From Spirodela intermedia (taxonomy: Eukaryota; Streptophyta; Magnoliopsida; Alismatales; Araceae), in the NCBI GenBank assembly GCA_902729315.2, contig LR746276.1:6199169-6263168 (forward strand): a stretch of DNA of 64,000 bases, given 5' to 3'. The notes beneath the pieces are model-generated. The model saw only the letters and a program-made list of their open reading frames with translations. It had not been told where the DNA came from and did no database searches. Every line of letters starts with the position of its first letter. Within the stretch, counting starts at the first letter, position 1. The position numbers and the translations under genes are program-made. Below, piece after piece: positions 46,692-59,800 of the stretch.

Positions 46692-47605
46692 CTAGTCAGT
46701 GGCGTTAATGAACCAGTTTATGTTCCTCCGCCCCCACATGAACAGCCCGTCTATATTAAACTCTGCATAGTGGCCACCATTCAATAGCAAGGGGAGAAAG
46801 GAGGGGCTTGTGAAGACAACTCGGCCATAGGTTGGCATCGGGCCCTCCCACTGCCCAAGCTTGGGGTCCAAGTCAAGATCCACCCTCTCCACACTGACCC
46901 CCCACCTCCTGCAGATCACAATGAGACACGAAAACGTTCAACGGTTAAAATACAAGATCAAGGGTATAACAAAAAGACGTAGTCTCCTTCAAGATTATCC
47001 AGCTGAGGATTAGGGTTGCAGTACCCAACGAAGTAGTTTATAATTATTTCGGGTGTAACATTGCTTCCCGGGTGAAAGGTGACCAGCATCGAGCGATAGT
47101 CCTCATGTGTCGGCTCCATCATGTGAATGTAAGGAGCCTGTAAGGCCTCTGCCAAGCTCGGCTCCAGCTGACGCCCTGCATCGCTCTCTCTCGACGCCTT
47201 GACGAGCTCATCGTTAAAGATGATCCTACCCACGCTGTCAAGGATAGCTACGATGCTCCTTATCCCAAGATCACGATTGGCGTAAAAGAACTGGAGAGTG
47301 ATGGGATCCCTTGCGCCGTACGCCGTTAGGAAGATGGCGGTTGCATTTTGCGAGGTTTTTGGGTTCCCTTGATGAAGGGAGTCTAGGATCGCCTCCGCCT
47401 CGAGTAATAGACGTTGGAAGACGTCGGCGGGGGCGTTCTTCGCTCGTCGGACCATGTTGGGGAACCCCATCGATTCGAGCCACATCCACAGGGCAACGAC
47501 TTTCCTGGCCTCGACAGACTCCCTGTTCATGAGCTTCACCCTCTCATAAACCTGGCCCTCAATCCAATGGAGGCGTAGAAGGTCCTGGGTGATTGGTAAG
47601 GCCAT
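46692..47605 (-). CDS. Unnamed plant protein with a degenerate RRM-like C-terminus, copy B (intact)
   Basis: Two exons: 47605-47025 and 46908-46692, with an intron of 116 bp (GT at 47024, AG at 46909). They join to 265 residues. Without splicing the frame stops at 46,958. The N-terminal part (MALPIT…, then ALWMWLESMGFPNMV) is mostly helical. The C-terminal third reads RSMLVTFHPGS, then YFVG-RWGVSVERVDL, PTYGRVVFTSPSFLPLLL and DGLFMWGRR, which follows the strand-helix order of an RNA-recognition-motif fold but lacks clear RNP aromatic residues. The splice joins the middle of this region, which supports the intron. I do not know a function. A TATAAA lies 97 bp upstream. The truncated sister copy is at 10,415-11,202. 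Confidence 0.7.
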
Positions 47606-47701
47606 CAGTGGAGGAGGAAGAGATCGTCGAGAAGGAATAGGATCGGCTGGCTCTTGTTAGGGTTTTGATGCGGTGCGGCAGGTGTCTATGAGAGGTTTTC
47701 A

Positions 47702-47707
47702 TTTATA
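47702..47707 (-). promoter_or_regulatory. Likely TATA box of the RRM-like gene, copy B
   Basis: TATAAA on the minus strand within a GGTATAAATG context conserved in both units, about 97 bp before the start codon. Confidence 0.55.
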
Positions 47708-47817
47708 CCGTGGAGATGGCACCATTTGGTGACGGAAACGGCAGAATGGGCGTCGTTCCTAATGGGGAAAGAACTTTTATGTGGCGACAGTTGTAAACTC
47801 CCGAAACCCTTTTCTCT

Positions 47818-47938
47818 TTTTCCCTCTCCCTCTCTCTCTCTCCCCCCTCTCCCTCTCTGTCTCCCCCCTCTCCCTCTCTCTCTCCTCCCTCTCCCTCTCT
47901 CTCTCCCCCCTCCCTCTCTGTCTCTCTCTCTGTCTCTC

Positions 47939-47986
<48 letters not shown>

Positions 47987-48015
47987 GCACACACACACAC
48001 ACACACATGCACACA
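47818..48015 (+). repeat. CT-rich then (CA)n compound microsatellite, unit B
   Basis: CT repeats with CCCTCT and GTCT variants, then CA repeats from about 47,971. Open frames across it are low-complexity. Confidence 0.95.
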
Positions 48016-51000
48016 CCACAACGCACACAAACAGTAAGTCACCTTCTCTCTCCGTGGTTGAATCCCCATGTGGCTTTGTATTAGAGTTTTCATGGGATGC
48101 ATGGGAGTGACGGACGTAGCACGAGAGCCGACGTCCGTTACGGTCGTCAATCTATTGAAAGAATCCCCGTTCTGGACAGAAGGGACAGATCGAAGCCTGC
48201 CATTGACTGACAACTATGGTTTGACGGTGCACATTTAAATGACCCACGATGAACCCAACCTTCGGACTGTCTATCATTTTTACCGACGCCCGCACCGTTT
48301 AAAAAGTATCCTTCGACAGTGGTAAACCGACACAGTTGAAAAAGACAGGAATGAATCAAAGGCCAAAGATGTGGTGCCGCATCGTATGGTTCTTGATAGA
48401 AGCGACTGTTGAATGGTAGCTTGGTTTACGCCGACGCTGAGAAGACGAGGCCTGGCCTCTTGAAGACGTTTGAACAAAAAGTAGAAATGCTGAAAATACG
48501 GTTCAGAGACCGACTCAACTGATGATGATTTCAATCGCCGTGTTGGTCCTGAAGAGAATTTGGGTTGAAGGGCACCACAGAAGCAATGAATGGAACTCGG
48601 TCAAAGGTTATCAGGTTCTCGTTCTGGATTCACTCTTAGTCATGAAATACTTAACCACTAAAATTCACGTAGTTTGAAATTTGAAAGAAAAATGGCTTTA
48701 GTTAACAAAACCCATGTTCTTCATGTTTACATAGATCTAGACCGTATTACATAGAGTGCACGTTTTTCAATTACATGTTTCTCATTTGTAGGAAAAAATG
48801 TATCATATGATTTTTTTCTCTGAAAACAGATACCTCTAATGATTTTTATATTTCATAGTCAGTACCGGTGAAAGATTTTGAAGATCGATAAGAGTACTTA
48901 CCAAAAAGCATTGAAAATGATATATGTGACTTTCAGACGACTCACTGGATCCCCTTCTGTTTTCCACAAAGGATGGTTAGGTAACTTTCAGACGACTCAC
49001 TGGACCATTGAATTCACATGACTCCGTGGCGATACCCTAATCTTTAGTTCAATATAGCGTCTAAAGGATTACCTTGTACCCATGATATGAGCCACAACCT
49101 CCACAGGTGCATCTAAATAGTTTTTGGATGCTAGTACAAAGATAAAGCCCTGGTTTGTAAAAGATAAAGGCACTAGGCATTTTTAGCTTCATTATAACCA
49201 TTGTATTCAACTGTTCACCTATCTGATTCCTTGACATCAAGGTCACTTAAACTTCAATAGGATTGAGGTCTGCAGGGCAAACAGTTGCTGAAGTTATCTT
49301 TCCTTTCTCCAGCGATGCAAAACCATGCATAACTAAGAAAGCCAAGTGTCCAACAGTCTGTGTATTTCATAACTTCTTCCATGTTTCAACATGGCTCACA
49401 TGAAGCTCTTCAAATAACATTGAGCTACAGATTAGTAAGATATATAAGATTATATATTTATATATTCTAGTAAATGAGTTTAAAATTCCTTCTTTTTCTG
49501 TAAATTGATAATTTTATTAAATAATTTTACCAATGGAAATTATTAGAATAATTTTTTCTAATAATATTCTGTGGTTATAAGTTGTTGTTATGTTTACTTT
49601 AAAAAACACAGTTAAGGTATTTAAAACCAACCAAGCGTTAGTTCCCTTGTCTTATCATTAATTAAAACCATGCAACCTATCCAAAATATATATTTCTCTT
49701 TCCAAACACTCTTGGAGTTGCTTCAATTTGAACCCACTAAGTGTCCAAACCATTGTTTCAATCAAGCTTCCTAGTGAAAGTCATGTACATATAAAGCCAA
49801 ATGTATTTTTCATGTCTTTGTTTACTCTTGAGAAGTAAAAAAAATAAAGGATTAGTTTTAGTTCCTTTTTTTTAGTCAGGACGTTAGTAATGTCTAGGTA
49901 ATAATATTAAATCTGGTATTATTTGAGAACATTTTATACATTGATACACCAACATCCTTATGTCCCTACCTTGGAACAGTGTTTAGTGTAGCTCTCGCAT
50001 TAATACCCCATAATTCAATTGATAGCTTGACTTGGTTGGGAGATTATCTCATTACATTGGTGAAACTCATGTGCTGTTTTGATTCTTCATGGAAATTCAA
50101 CTTACTTTTGATGCTAATGAAGTTAAAATTTTAATTTTGTTGCCTAATGGTGTACATGGTTTACTGAGCTTAGCAGATTACACAAATAATGCTGATCAAC
50201 ATCAGCTCATTTCTTATTGGATAAGATAATTTTGAAAGAATGCCCCATTATTTAGCCAACTTGTCCTAAACCATGGTGTAATCTCTTGACCCTAAAAATA
50301 TTTCTTAATGTGCCTATGAGAAACCAAGAAGAATGTTAAGTCTGAATGATGGCAATCTAATTAGCCACCACAGCTTGTGCTGGCCATGTTGGGAGTAATT
50401 TAATATAAGCAAATATATATTCTATGGAAAAACTTAACTATAACTAATATATGTAAGGCAAAAAAAGAAACCGTTGTCACCCCATCACTAGAGAGTTTTC
50501 TAATAATTAAATCAAGAAAAACTTGAAGAGTTTTGGAATCTCAAATAAGTTTGAAAGTTTCTAAAGTGTGAAATGAAAAAAATGGTCGTTCAATATTGTT
50601 AAATCCCATAGCAGAAAGGAGACAAAAATTTAGTAAATGAGCATATGACAATACATTAATATGTCAATATATCAATAAATGTAGAATTATATTGCAAAAT
50701 ACTATATATTAACACCAATATGTTTATAAGTGAGGAGTTAACAATATCAACATTAATACTTTAATAAATTGAGCTAAGTTGTGGAATTTAAGAATGAAAT
50801 TTAAGAAATACATAGACTACTCAGTATATGACACAAGTAAGACAACAAGAAATCAAACATTAAATAATATGCTTCTATGTTAAACTTCTATGAATAACAC
50901 TTCAAGGTAATGAGCCTAAAAGAAGAACTTGCAACTCTAAGTCAATATACTATTATGAGGAATGTTTATAATCCACAATTATATCATTGAAGCTTATCAA

Positions 51001-51150
51001 TAGCAAAAACTAGAGCCTATACTTGGCATTTTTTAAAACATTAATCTAGAAAGGTAGCCTAATACTAGATAATCAGTGTTTGGCTGCTTAGAGTGATGAA
51101 TCTATAAATTTTGCTTCATGTTAAGTACAAAGCTTTATAGTAGTTTGGTC
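48015..51150. other. AT-rich non-coding tract, unit B
   Basis: 48,030-49,650 pairs with 11,560-12,890. About 150 bp at 48,775-48,925 is specific to B. From 49,780 to 51,150 I find no A counterpart and no coding or structured signal. Confidence 0.5.
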
Positions 51151-54100
51151 TTTCCTAGGCCTACGTTCACTTTCTAAAGATTCTACTCTTAGTTTTCACT
51201 CCTTTCTATATTTTATAGAAATATAACTGCATTTTAGGGGATTAAAATCAATTATACAACATATTTCATGGATCTATCTCTCAATGCTGAGACTAATGCA
51301 CTAGTTTATTGTTGGTTCTCTAATGAGATGTAATGTACATTTCAGATAATGAGTGAATTGATTTCTTATCTTGTTTTAGCATTCTAGAGTGATTTCATAT
51401 AATTTATGCAATTTCAGATTTAATGAAGAAGGTTGACATAAACTTCCTTTTTTGTCAAAAAAGTGAGTCAAGACACTAATGTTTGGATACTTTGACAAAT
51501 TGTTTTATTTGTTTTAGCAGCTTTGATTACCCTGAAATATTTTGATAATGACCAATTAACATGTATATAATCATATAATAAAAAAATAACATTTGATGAA
51601 AAATACCATGTACCATATGGATACTCATATGAAGAGTAACAATCATTATGATATTTAATAAAATATACATTTAAAATTTTCAGAAGTTAATATGAATTTA
51701 ATGATCATGATATAATATTTCACGTGAGACTTAGAAATCTGCTCAAAATCCTTATTTCGTTTAGTGCATATATTTCAAATAAAATGAAAATTTATGCACA
51801 TATTAGAAAGAATGATTAGAGTACTAGAAATGCTTATATATGTAGCTATGTGCTGGCATAAACATGGAATGACATCACATACTGAACACTTGACAACAAA
51901 GATATACAATATAATTAAAAGAAAATTGTTCTTCTCTTTTGGAATACATCATTATTAACATATAAAGGGATATGCCTCAAAGATAAGAATGTCAAATAAT
52001 GATTGGAGCTCTAGAAGATATCTCATGTCTGATATTTCTATTAGCTCTTCCAACAAAGTTAGCAAGAAAATATTGAGATAATGGAAAATAGAGAAAGACC
52101 AATTCAATGTGTCGATGAATGGGTGTCTTTCTGGAACATTTGAATGACCCTTTGAGCAAGAATTTGAATGGCAGTTTAAAAGTTTAATTCAGCATTGTGA
52201 AGACAGAATTTAGAATCAAGAATCTGAGTAAAAAAGCATCATGTCTCAAGGAGAAATCAAAGAGTCTTCAACACTAAAAGAGCTTTGATATGAGAGAAGG
52301 ATCAAGATTCAATGAAGATCATCAAACTTAATCAAATTCTAACAGAACATCACCTTTGATCTATTACAAATAAGTCACTTGGAAGGTATTTTTCCTTGAC
52401 CATGCAAGACTTATCACTTAAAAGAGTTCATGGCTATAATAAATTGTTCATTAGTTTACATCCAAAAGTCTAATTAGTGTTTTGTGGAAAACTCAATAGG
52501 AGTGATCCTTATAATCAGTGCTGGTGAAGTACAAATAGTTTTTAAAAACTACAAGCAAGGTACCACATTTCCTAAGCATTCATTTTTAGTTTTTGAACTG
52601 TACCAATAATCCAACAAAGAACACTAATATTTTATATTAGTTTTGTCTCCTTGGCCTACCTCATTTACTTGATAGATTTCACTGGTCTATTTTCCCATAA
52701 TATATACTATGACACTAGTTTTTTCCTACCCTTGCTACAAGTAATCTTCTAGATCATCTTCACTTAGAAAACGAAATTCTATAATGATTTTCTGATGTTG
52801 AATTTGCAACTTTCTTGTTAATTTGAGCATATAAAAAAGTTTATAATTCTATTATTTTGGTCTATATGTGTAGTGTAATAGAGAATCAGAAACCTTTTGG
52901 CCAACCATGTATCAACTAATAACATTTCATTCAGATCAACTCAATTTCAAGTCAATTATACTATGTTTTGAGGTTCTTGATCATACAAAAGACAGCTTCC
53001 AAAGACCAATGTGGAAGTTGGTATATAATTTATTATATTAATTCATTAAATTTTGGTGTTCTTAGAGGTTAATATCTAAGAAGAGGTGGGTGGAATCCTT
53101 TCAATTAACTTAGGTTACCTTGAACTCAAGAATCTAAGTAGAGAATTTAAGAAACCTGGAGCTGCATAGAGCCGTGAAATCTAGATTTAATGTTGAAGTG
53201 AGTTTGTAAACATAGGAGTTAATAGAATCTTGGGACGAAGAGTCCTTGGAGAGTAGATATAGGTTTGAAGTTTTGAATCACTATAAATTTTTGGTGCCAT
53301 TGTGTTCATAATTATAATTTAAATAATATTTATAGAGTTAGAGTTTAAAAGAAAATTAATTCACCCCTCCCCTTCTTGAAAGTGTGGCGTCACCATGAGA
53401 CCAACAGAAGACGCCCCCATTGTGCCAAATAGAGTGCATGTACATAGGAGAAGGTTGTTCAATATTGATGCATAAATGAATGAGGCAGTTAGATGAAATG
53501 AAAAGCATGCATTCTAGTTGGAATCCTCATGACATTGAACCTTAGAGGTTGATTTATACAACGATAAAGATCTAACCTCACCAAAAAAGTAGAGATCTAA
53601 CCTCATAATAAATGAATGCCAATTATTTATGGGCGGCTCATAAGCGGGGGCCCTGGCCAAAGTGGGCGGGAGACCTGGTGAGGTACTTAGGTCAATGAGG
53701 TTTGTAGATCGAATCATCTCCCTCTCTCTCGTGACGACAGCACGAGGGGCGGACGTGGACCGCGAGGCGATCCTAGTAATAACCTTATCCCCCGGGAATC
53801 CAACCACCTTTGTGGGTCCAGTAGGCGTAGGTCCAGAGGCACAAAAGCTTTGACCCTGTCCTACGAATCGAGTCTCATGTACGGCCACGGCACGTCGCTT
53901 CTGCTTGCTCACGAGAGTGTGTCACCGTGTTAGAAGCTTCGGGAAGCCTGTTAGAAGATAATACTTTTTTATTCACTAGAGAAGGAGCTCTCTCTCTCTC
54001 TCTCTAGCACGTACCCAGAGATGCCACGGTGGGACGCGATTGATCCTATCCTGGAGATAGATCGTCGGAGAATCCCGTATGCTCAGAGTGAATTGGCTGA

Positions 54101-54395
54101 TCTACACCATGAGTTCCTTTTCTCAGATTTCTGCCCACTTCCCGATCGATCTGCGGATCAAAATCGTTACTTCTGTCCAAACTTCAGAAATAATTCAACC
54201 CAGATGCGCAAAACCATGCTGCGATCTGTGATCAAACATGACAGTGAGAAAAGGGCAAACGATGCTTCCCCATCCATCACCTCCAATGGCCCCGCAGGCT
54301 CTCTCTCTCTCTCTCGCTCTGTAATCGTCATCCGTCCTCTTGGGCAAGACAAACCCTTGCGGGCTCCTCTCTCTCTCCCTCCCTCTCGCTCTGTA
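51150..54395. other. AT-rich to mixed non-coding tract, unit B; holds the empty sites
   Basis: It pairs with 17,820-33,660 of A once the insertions are removed. The uninterrupted sites lie near 52,350 (LTR element), 52,475 (GC-rich insertion) and 53,410 (inverted solo LTR). No gene was recognised. Open frames at 53,514-53,912 and 54,021-54,416 are shadow-like, with no known domain. Confidence 0.55.
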
Positions 54396-54555
54396 TGCAC
54401 GATGAGAAAACTGTAGAGGGTAGAATTCACAGCGGCAGCGTTTATCGCCCAAAGCAAGAACACCAAGGAAACGGGGAAATTATCACATTTTGCACAGGTA
54501 GGGTGGGGGGGAAAGGGACGGTGTGCCAGGACGACCGCCGCCGGTACGGAGAGTT

Positions 54556-55793
54556 TCAGAGGGAGGGAACGACGCCATACCCGGGGTCAACCATGAAGGC
54601 GGCGGCGGGGGGATCGCCGGAGGAGTAGATCCCGGCGACGTTGCTTTCCCTCTCCCCTCGCTTGGCGAACCTCCCCTTGATCCGTGGTCTCGTCTCCGCA
54701 TACGCCTTCCTGGAAGCATAGCGGATCGTTTTCTCGAACCTCCTGTTCTTCCTCTTCTCCCTGTATCTCATCAGCCTCGCCTCTCTGTCTACCCTCCCCC
54801 CGTACGGGTTCGTCACGTCCGCACCGGCGCCGGCATCCGGCACCACGCCCACCTCCGACGAGGAGAACTGCGGAAGATCAAACCACCGAGATCAATAGGC
54901 TGAGCATGCGAGAATTAGAAGAGCGGGGAGAGGTCAACTTAACTAGCCACCGATGTGGTACTTACACTGTGACTGACGCAGGAGGCGGAAGGGTAGATCC
55001 CATGGAGTTGAGGCTTGGACATCCCGAAGTCGAAGTCGATTCCGCCGTCGGGGGAGATGAACGCTGCAGGATGGCCGGCGACCAACCCCGCCGCCGGCAT
55101 CTGCTCCGGGACTACGCTGTCCATGGCGGCGTCCACGCTGCTCGGGTACTCCAGGTCGAGATAAGGGTATTCCTCCGACAAGTAGTCGGTGGTCTTGAGC
55201 TCTTCCTCCTCCACCTCCTCCACCTCCTCCACCTTCTGCTTGTGATGGAGATGATGGAGATGGTGGTCCTCCTCCGAAGCGGGAGGCTCGGGGTCGGGGA
55301 GGAGCCATGAGGCGGCCTCTGCCTCCTCGGACAGGTTATCGTCGTCATCGTCGTCGGAGAGGGAGGAGGAGGAGGGCCTGAGGAGGGGGAGCTCCGCCGC
55401 CGCCGCCGGTGAGTTGGCCGGGTTGAGGAGGGCAGCGGCGGCGGGGGTGTCGTAGAAGGGGGCGACGGGGATGCGGTGGTGGCGGCGGGCGAGGGGGTTG
55501 GCGGAGTGGATGTCGGCGTCGCAGGAGACGCAGAGGGCGGCGGCGTCGGCTTTGCAGGTGACGGCGGCGGGGGCCTGCTCGCAGACCTCGCAGAGCCAGA
55601 CGCGGGCATGGCGGGAGGCGAGCTTGTTGGCCCCGTGGACTTTGGCGTCGCAGCCGCCGCACAGGAAGGCAGCGTCGGCCCGGCAGAAGAGCATCGCCGG
55701 CGACCCCCTGCAGAAGTCGCACTCCCTCGCCCCCATCACGCCCCAGTAGCTCTTCCTCTCTTCTTCTTCTACCACCTCTTTCACTGTGGCCAT
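54556..55793 (-). CDS. CONSTANS-like B-box/CCT transcription factor
   Basis: Two exons: 55793-54966 and 54867-54556, with a 98-bp GT-AG intron, giving 379 residues. Two B-box zinc fingers lie at about residues 25-62 and 68-106, with evenly spaced Cys, Asp and His ([20 protein letters not shown] is in the second). An acidic, low-complexity middle follows, then the SSSEVGVVP block, and a CCT domain at about 304-347 ([20 protein letters not shown]). This is the group with two B-boxes plus CCT, closest in layout to COL3/4/5 of Arabidopsis. Such nuclear factors act in photoperiod and light signalling. I start at MATVKEV (55,793). A second Met, MGARECDFC, lies 19 codons on, and the frame stays open upstream through the GA-rich leader. 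The duplication junction cut a stub of this gene into unit A. Confidence 0.92.
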
Positions 55794-55860
55794 CTCTCTC
55801 TCTCTCTCTCTCTCCTTCACTCCGCCACAAACTCTCTCTCTCTCTCTCTGGTTTCTGGGG
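55794..55860 (+). repeat. CT microsatellite in the COL leader
   Basis: CT runs directly precede the start codon (GA on the coding strand). Confidence 0.9.
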
Positions 55861-56345
55861 GGGGCGGGGAAGGGATTTTGGGATCGAAGGGGCCGACCTG
55901 GGGGAGTTTGGATTGGTCGCATCTGAGTCCATGCCACGTGGCTCGTTCTGGGCCAAGGAAATACGGCCGGGAATCCGATTTTGTTCGTGAAGTAACCGAA
56001 GCGTCTGGACCACGAGACTTTTTCAGATATATCCGTTTAAAATGTGATATTGTCAATAAAAGCCTCCTTGACGCCGTCCCCGTTGTACCATGCTTCCCCA
56101 CCGACGCCAGAAGTATATCTCAAATTATATACCCAAAATTAGATATAAAATTATTCACGATCTTTTTAGGACCTTTTGTAATAAAAAAAACTATAGAAAC
56201 CTCTGACAGCCGCCCGCGCTGAATCACCCCGAACCTATCTGATCGGTCACCGCCGGATCATGCGGGGCCCGCGTTACCCTCATCGCTCAGTTAAAATACC
56301 GAATTAATTCTCATCTCCAGAATCCATCACCGCCCGGCGCATTGA
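55860..56345 (-). promoter_or_regulatory. COL upstream region
   Basis: About 490 bp upstream of the COL leader. Contains a CCACGTGG palindrome (55,933-55,940), a G-box-type element often found in light-regulated genes. No coding signal. The region is shared with the 3' side of the ARL1-like gene. Confidence 0.4.
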
Positions 56346-56349
56346 TCGC

Positions 56350-56645
56350 TAGAGAGAGAGAGAGAGGGAGAGTGAGCGGGAGAGAGAGAGAGAGAGGGGG
56401 AGAGAGCGAGAGAGATAGAGAGAGATAGAGAGAGAGAGGGGGAGACAGAGGGGTAGAGAAAGAGAGAGAGAGAGAGAGAGGAGGGGGCAGAGAGGGGGAG
56501 ACAGAGGGGTAGAGAGAGAGAGGGGGGGCAGAGCGAGGGAGCAGGGGGGAAGACACGGGGAGACGGGCAGAGAGAGCGAGAGAGAGAGAGAGGGCGAGAC
56601 AGAGGGGGTAGAGAGAGAGGGGGGGAGAGAGAGAGAAAGAGAGTC
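56350..56645 (+). repeat. GA-rich low-complexity tract
   Basis: About 300 bp of GA repeats with G runs between the COL promoter and the 3' end of the ARL1-like gene. Minus-strand open frames here are low-complexity. Confidence 0.93.
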
Positions 56646-56897
56646 CCAAATGGGCTCCAGGCTTCTGGGCCGCACAGATCGAGGGCGACAGATTATCGCA
56701 GAGATTCCGGTGGGAAAATAAAAAAGCTCTATATATTGACAAGAAATTGAATACACGGCGCAAAATTCAGGAAAATAAAGAGCTAAGAACTCCGTTGTCT
56801 GTGCCCATTTCGACCAATCACCACATTAATCAACTCCCTAAGACTTTGACTCTGGATGGGGAGGCTCGAAGTCAACCCGAGTGATCGTCCGCCTCAG

Positions 56898-59800
56898 TCA
56901 GCCACCTCCGGCCTTCAACGTGTTGCTCAGCCTGCAGCATGACGGGTCAACCACCAATGCGACAGATCATGAAACCGAATCGGCAAGCCCACATTTTTCA
57001 AAGGAAAAAGGACATTTTAATGTTTCAGGTGGAGTTTATCTAATAATATTTCAGGCGGAGAGAGAAGATCAGATCCCTCTGCACCACCCGCTGACTTTTT
57101 TTTTTAATTATTATTTTTTGTCATGAATAACGAATGAAGAGCATGACGTGATGAAAGGGTAAATCATAGATTACCAGTCCAAGCCCTCGAATATCCCTTC
57201 GCCTTTGATAGCCGACGTCTTGAAGATGGCCCATTGGCGACTCTTGATCTTGTGCAATTCCAAGGCCTCTGTCACTGCCGCATCATCAAGAGCACCAGGA
57301 AGATCCTGCACAAGAACAAAAGGTCAGCGCAGGTAGGATCAGTATCTGACGGAAGCTCTCTCAGATGTAATTTTCCCATTACTATAAAAATTAATTAATT
57401 AATTAATTAATTATTATCTTGTAACCTGCTTGTTTGCATAGATGAGGACAACGGCTCGCTTGAGTTCTTCCTCCTGAGAGAAATAAATAAACGACCGGAA
57501 TGAGAAAATAGCAGCATGAAATGGATTTTCTGAGCAATTATTCTCCCTCGACTAGTATATATATATATATATATATATATTCACAGTTAAACAAACCCTC
57601 CACAATTTAAGCCGGATCTAAAGGAAAACACTGTAAGCAGAAGATTCAGGAGGCATACCTCCAGAATGGCATGAAACTCCTCCTTTGCTATTACAAGCCT
57701 CTCAGTGTCACTTGAATCGACTACATATATGATAGCTTGGGTATTTGGAAAATAGCATCTCCAATATGGCCTACATCCAATCGGTAGAACAAGGTGATGA
57801 GCTCAAGAACTGTCACTGATCAAAATTTCTACAACCAGCATAAATAATAAACGCATCCCGATGATAATACAATAGCAAATTTTGCTGCTTTAATACCTAA
57901 AGTGTTTCCATGGTTTTGACCATTAATGAGCATAATTTATTAAAAAGTAGTGATCACCATTTTCTGATTAAAGGCGTTCACTCTAGTGAAAACACAATCC
58001 AATGGGTTGATCATTTCCATTACATCTGAACCCTCTTTAGAGTAAGTATAGAGTTCGCTGTATTATTTTCCCTAATCCTTCAAACACTTTGGCCACAGAA
58101 ATGGGGATAACTGATATGGAAAAGTGTCTACCCACAAACGACCCACGCCCTAAAAATATTAGTTGCCTAGAAGAATATCTACCCACATCTGATAATGATT
58201 CGAAATACAATGTTGATGTCCCAAACTCCATTCTTTGAACAATTCCCAATCACCACTGATCAACACAAGTGGGCAATCTAGCAAGCAGACAGCCAATAAT
58301 CAGTCTCCCTTGTAGGATAGAAAGCAATCATCTACTATGTCAGCTTCCTCTTGAACTCCTGAAGAATGCCAGGACCATGTTCCTGGATCTATCTTTGGCA
58401 ACATAAAGAAAAAAGATAAACATGGATCTCCATGGCCAGGCAACAAGGCTCCCAATGGGATATTACCGACTGTAAGTATTACCAAAATTCACCTTCCACC
58501 ATTTCTTCTCTATCAAGAAGTTTTACAACCACCTTGGTTACCACCAAGTCCATTGGGTGACCTGGAGAGAGCTATACAACAATCCTACGCACACAGTGTT
58601 GGAGTACATCTCCGAATATGGAGGTTTTTGGATTAAACCAACTCACCGTCTCTATCCACAAAGAATACTTCTTATTTCAAACAAAAAGCACCATTTAAAA
58701 TCCTCATCAACACATTCTTATTAGTCCCAGAACTCGTGAGTAACAGAGGGAATGGCAGAAAAATCAAAATGAGCAATAAGGGTAGAGTAAGTAATGGAGC
58801 AACTAAGTTCCTCTTCCACCTTTTCTTCTCTTCAATTCAGTATCATTGTTTCCATCTCCAAATGGCATCGAAACATAATCTACATTTACCAACTATTTAA
58901 CACAGTGTAACATATGGCATTCAAAAGTCAAGATGGCATACTTCTACTGCACTGGCCAAACTAAGTCTGCTTTGTTGATGAAAATATGTGTGGCATACAA
59001 TTAAACTATACTCATGAATAAAGGAGACAAAAGGTCATACAGATGAGGTGCAGGACCAAGCTTGTAATCATTCTTACGGGTTCTAGAAAATCCAATCCAC
59101 TTTTAATAAAGAGATAAATTCCACGAGCTGGTGGGATCTTGCAGCAGGAAAATTTTCCTCTACGCAAGAAACATTGCGGATGAATATTATATCACCGTGC
59201 AAGCATACCTAAATATTTAAAAAATCTCTACGAGTAGAAAAAAATGAAAAGCTTTCCAGGGGGCACGTCTCTGATAGGATCCTCGTCATGTTGATGAATA
59301 ACATGCAAAAGAAAAGGGAAAAAAAATAAATCAAGGGTCTCATATTTTCGGAAATAATTTGAGTCCATGAACTTTTATCCCTTGGCGGTTGTGCATGACA
59401 CAACTTTATTTTAAATAATACAAAGACAGAAGCCCTCCTTTTCAAAGTGAAATTTCACATCTTTTCAATCACCATCAAAATTACAGGAACGCCAATCTAC
59501 ATATTCCCTACAATTTTTCTGCCAAAAAGTGATATCGTAAAACAAACCTCCCACAAATTCCAAATTTCCGACAATCAGGCGATAAAAATTGTGGTTCATG
59601 ATTTACAGCTAGAAGTATACGTGGAATTACAAAAATCTTGTCAAACAGGGGGAACAGATTGAGATTTAGCTACTTCAGTTAACAAAAAAAGATTGATCAT
59701 CATCAGTGTAGTGATGATGCTCCCAGTGCCACACGTTGCTTTGTGATGTAAACTATGAGATTGTTTGTTTCACAGCCCTGCGATTCTAAACGAAAAGCTT

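Larger units (their letters stand above)
38252..54592 (+). repeat. Segmental duplication unit B (visible paired part)
   Basis: This is the second copy of the GLR, GDU and RRM-like cassette. It is about half as long as unit A because it lacks A's LTR-element insertions. The pairing with A begins at 38,252 only because the window starts inside GLR-A intron 3. The unit probably reaches left to the junction at 33,876/33,877, so 33,877-38,251 would match sequence left of the window. It runs without a break into a complete CONSTANS-like gene, which suggests B keeps the ancestral right-hand context. Confidence 0.85.

Noticed and set aside
54684-56222. Plus-strand frames of 208 and 248 codons
   Set aside because: Antisense shadows of the CONSTANS-like exons, whose B-box and CCT residues are clear on the minus strand.
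56311-56763. 150- and 135-codon minus frames
   Set aside because: Low-complexity translation of the GA tract between COL and ARL1.
57175-57180. ARL1 ending at the TAA just after LDW
   Set aside because: A donor TG/GTAATC here joins exactly to an acceptor at 56,932 that supplies the usual LSNTLK C-terminus and a full 182-residue length.
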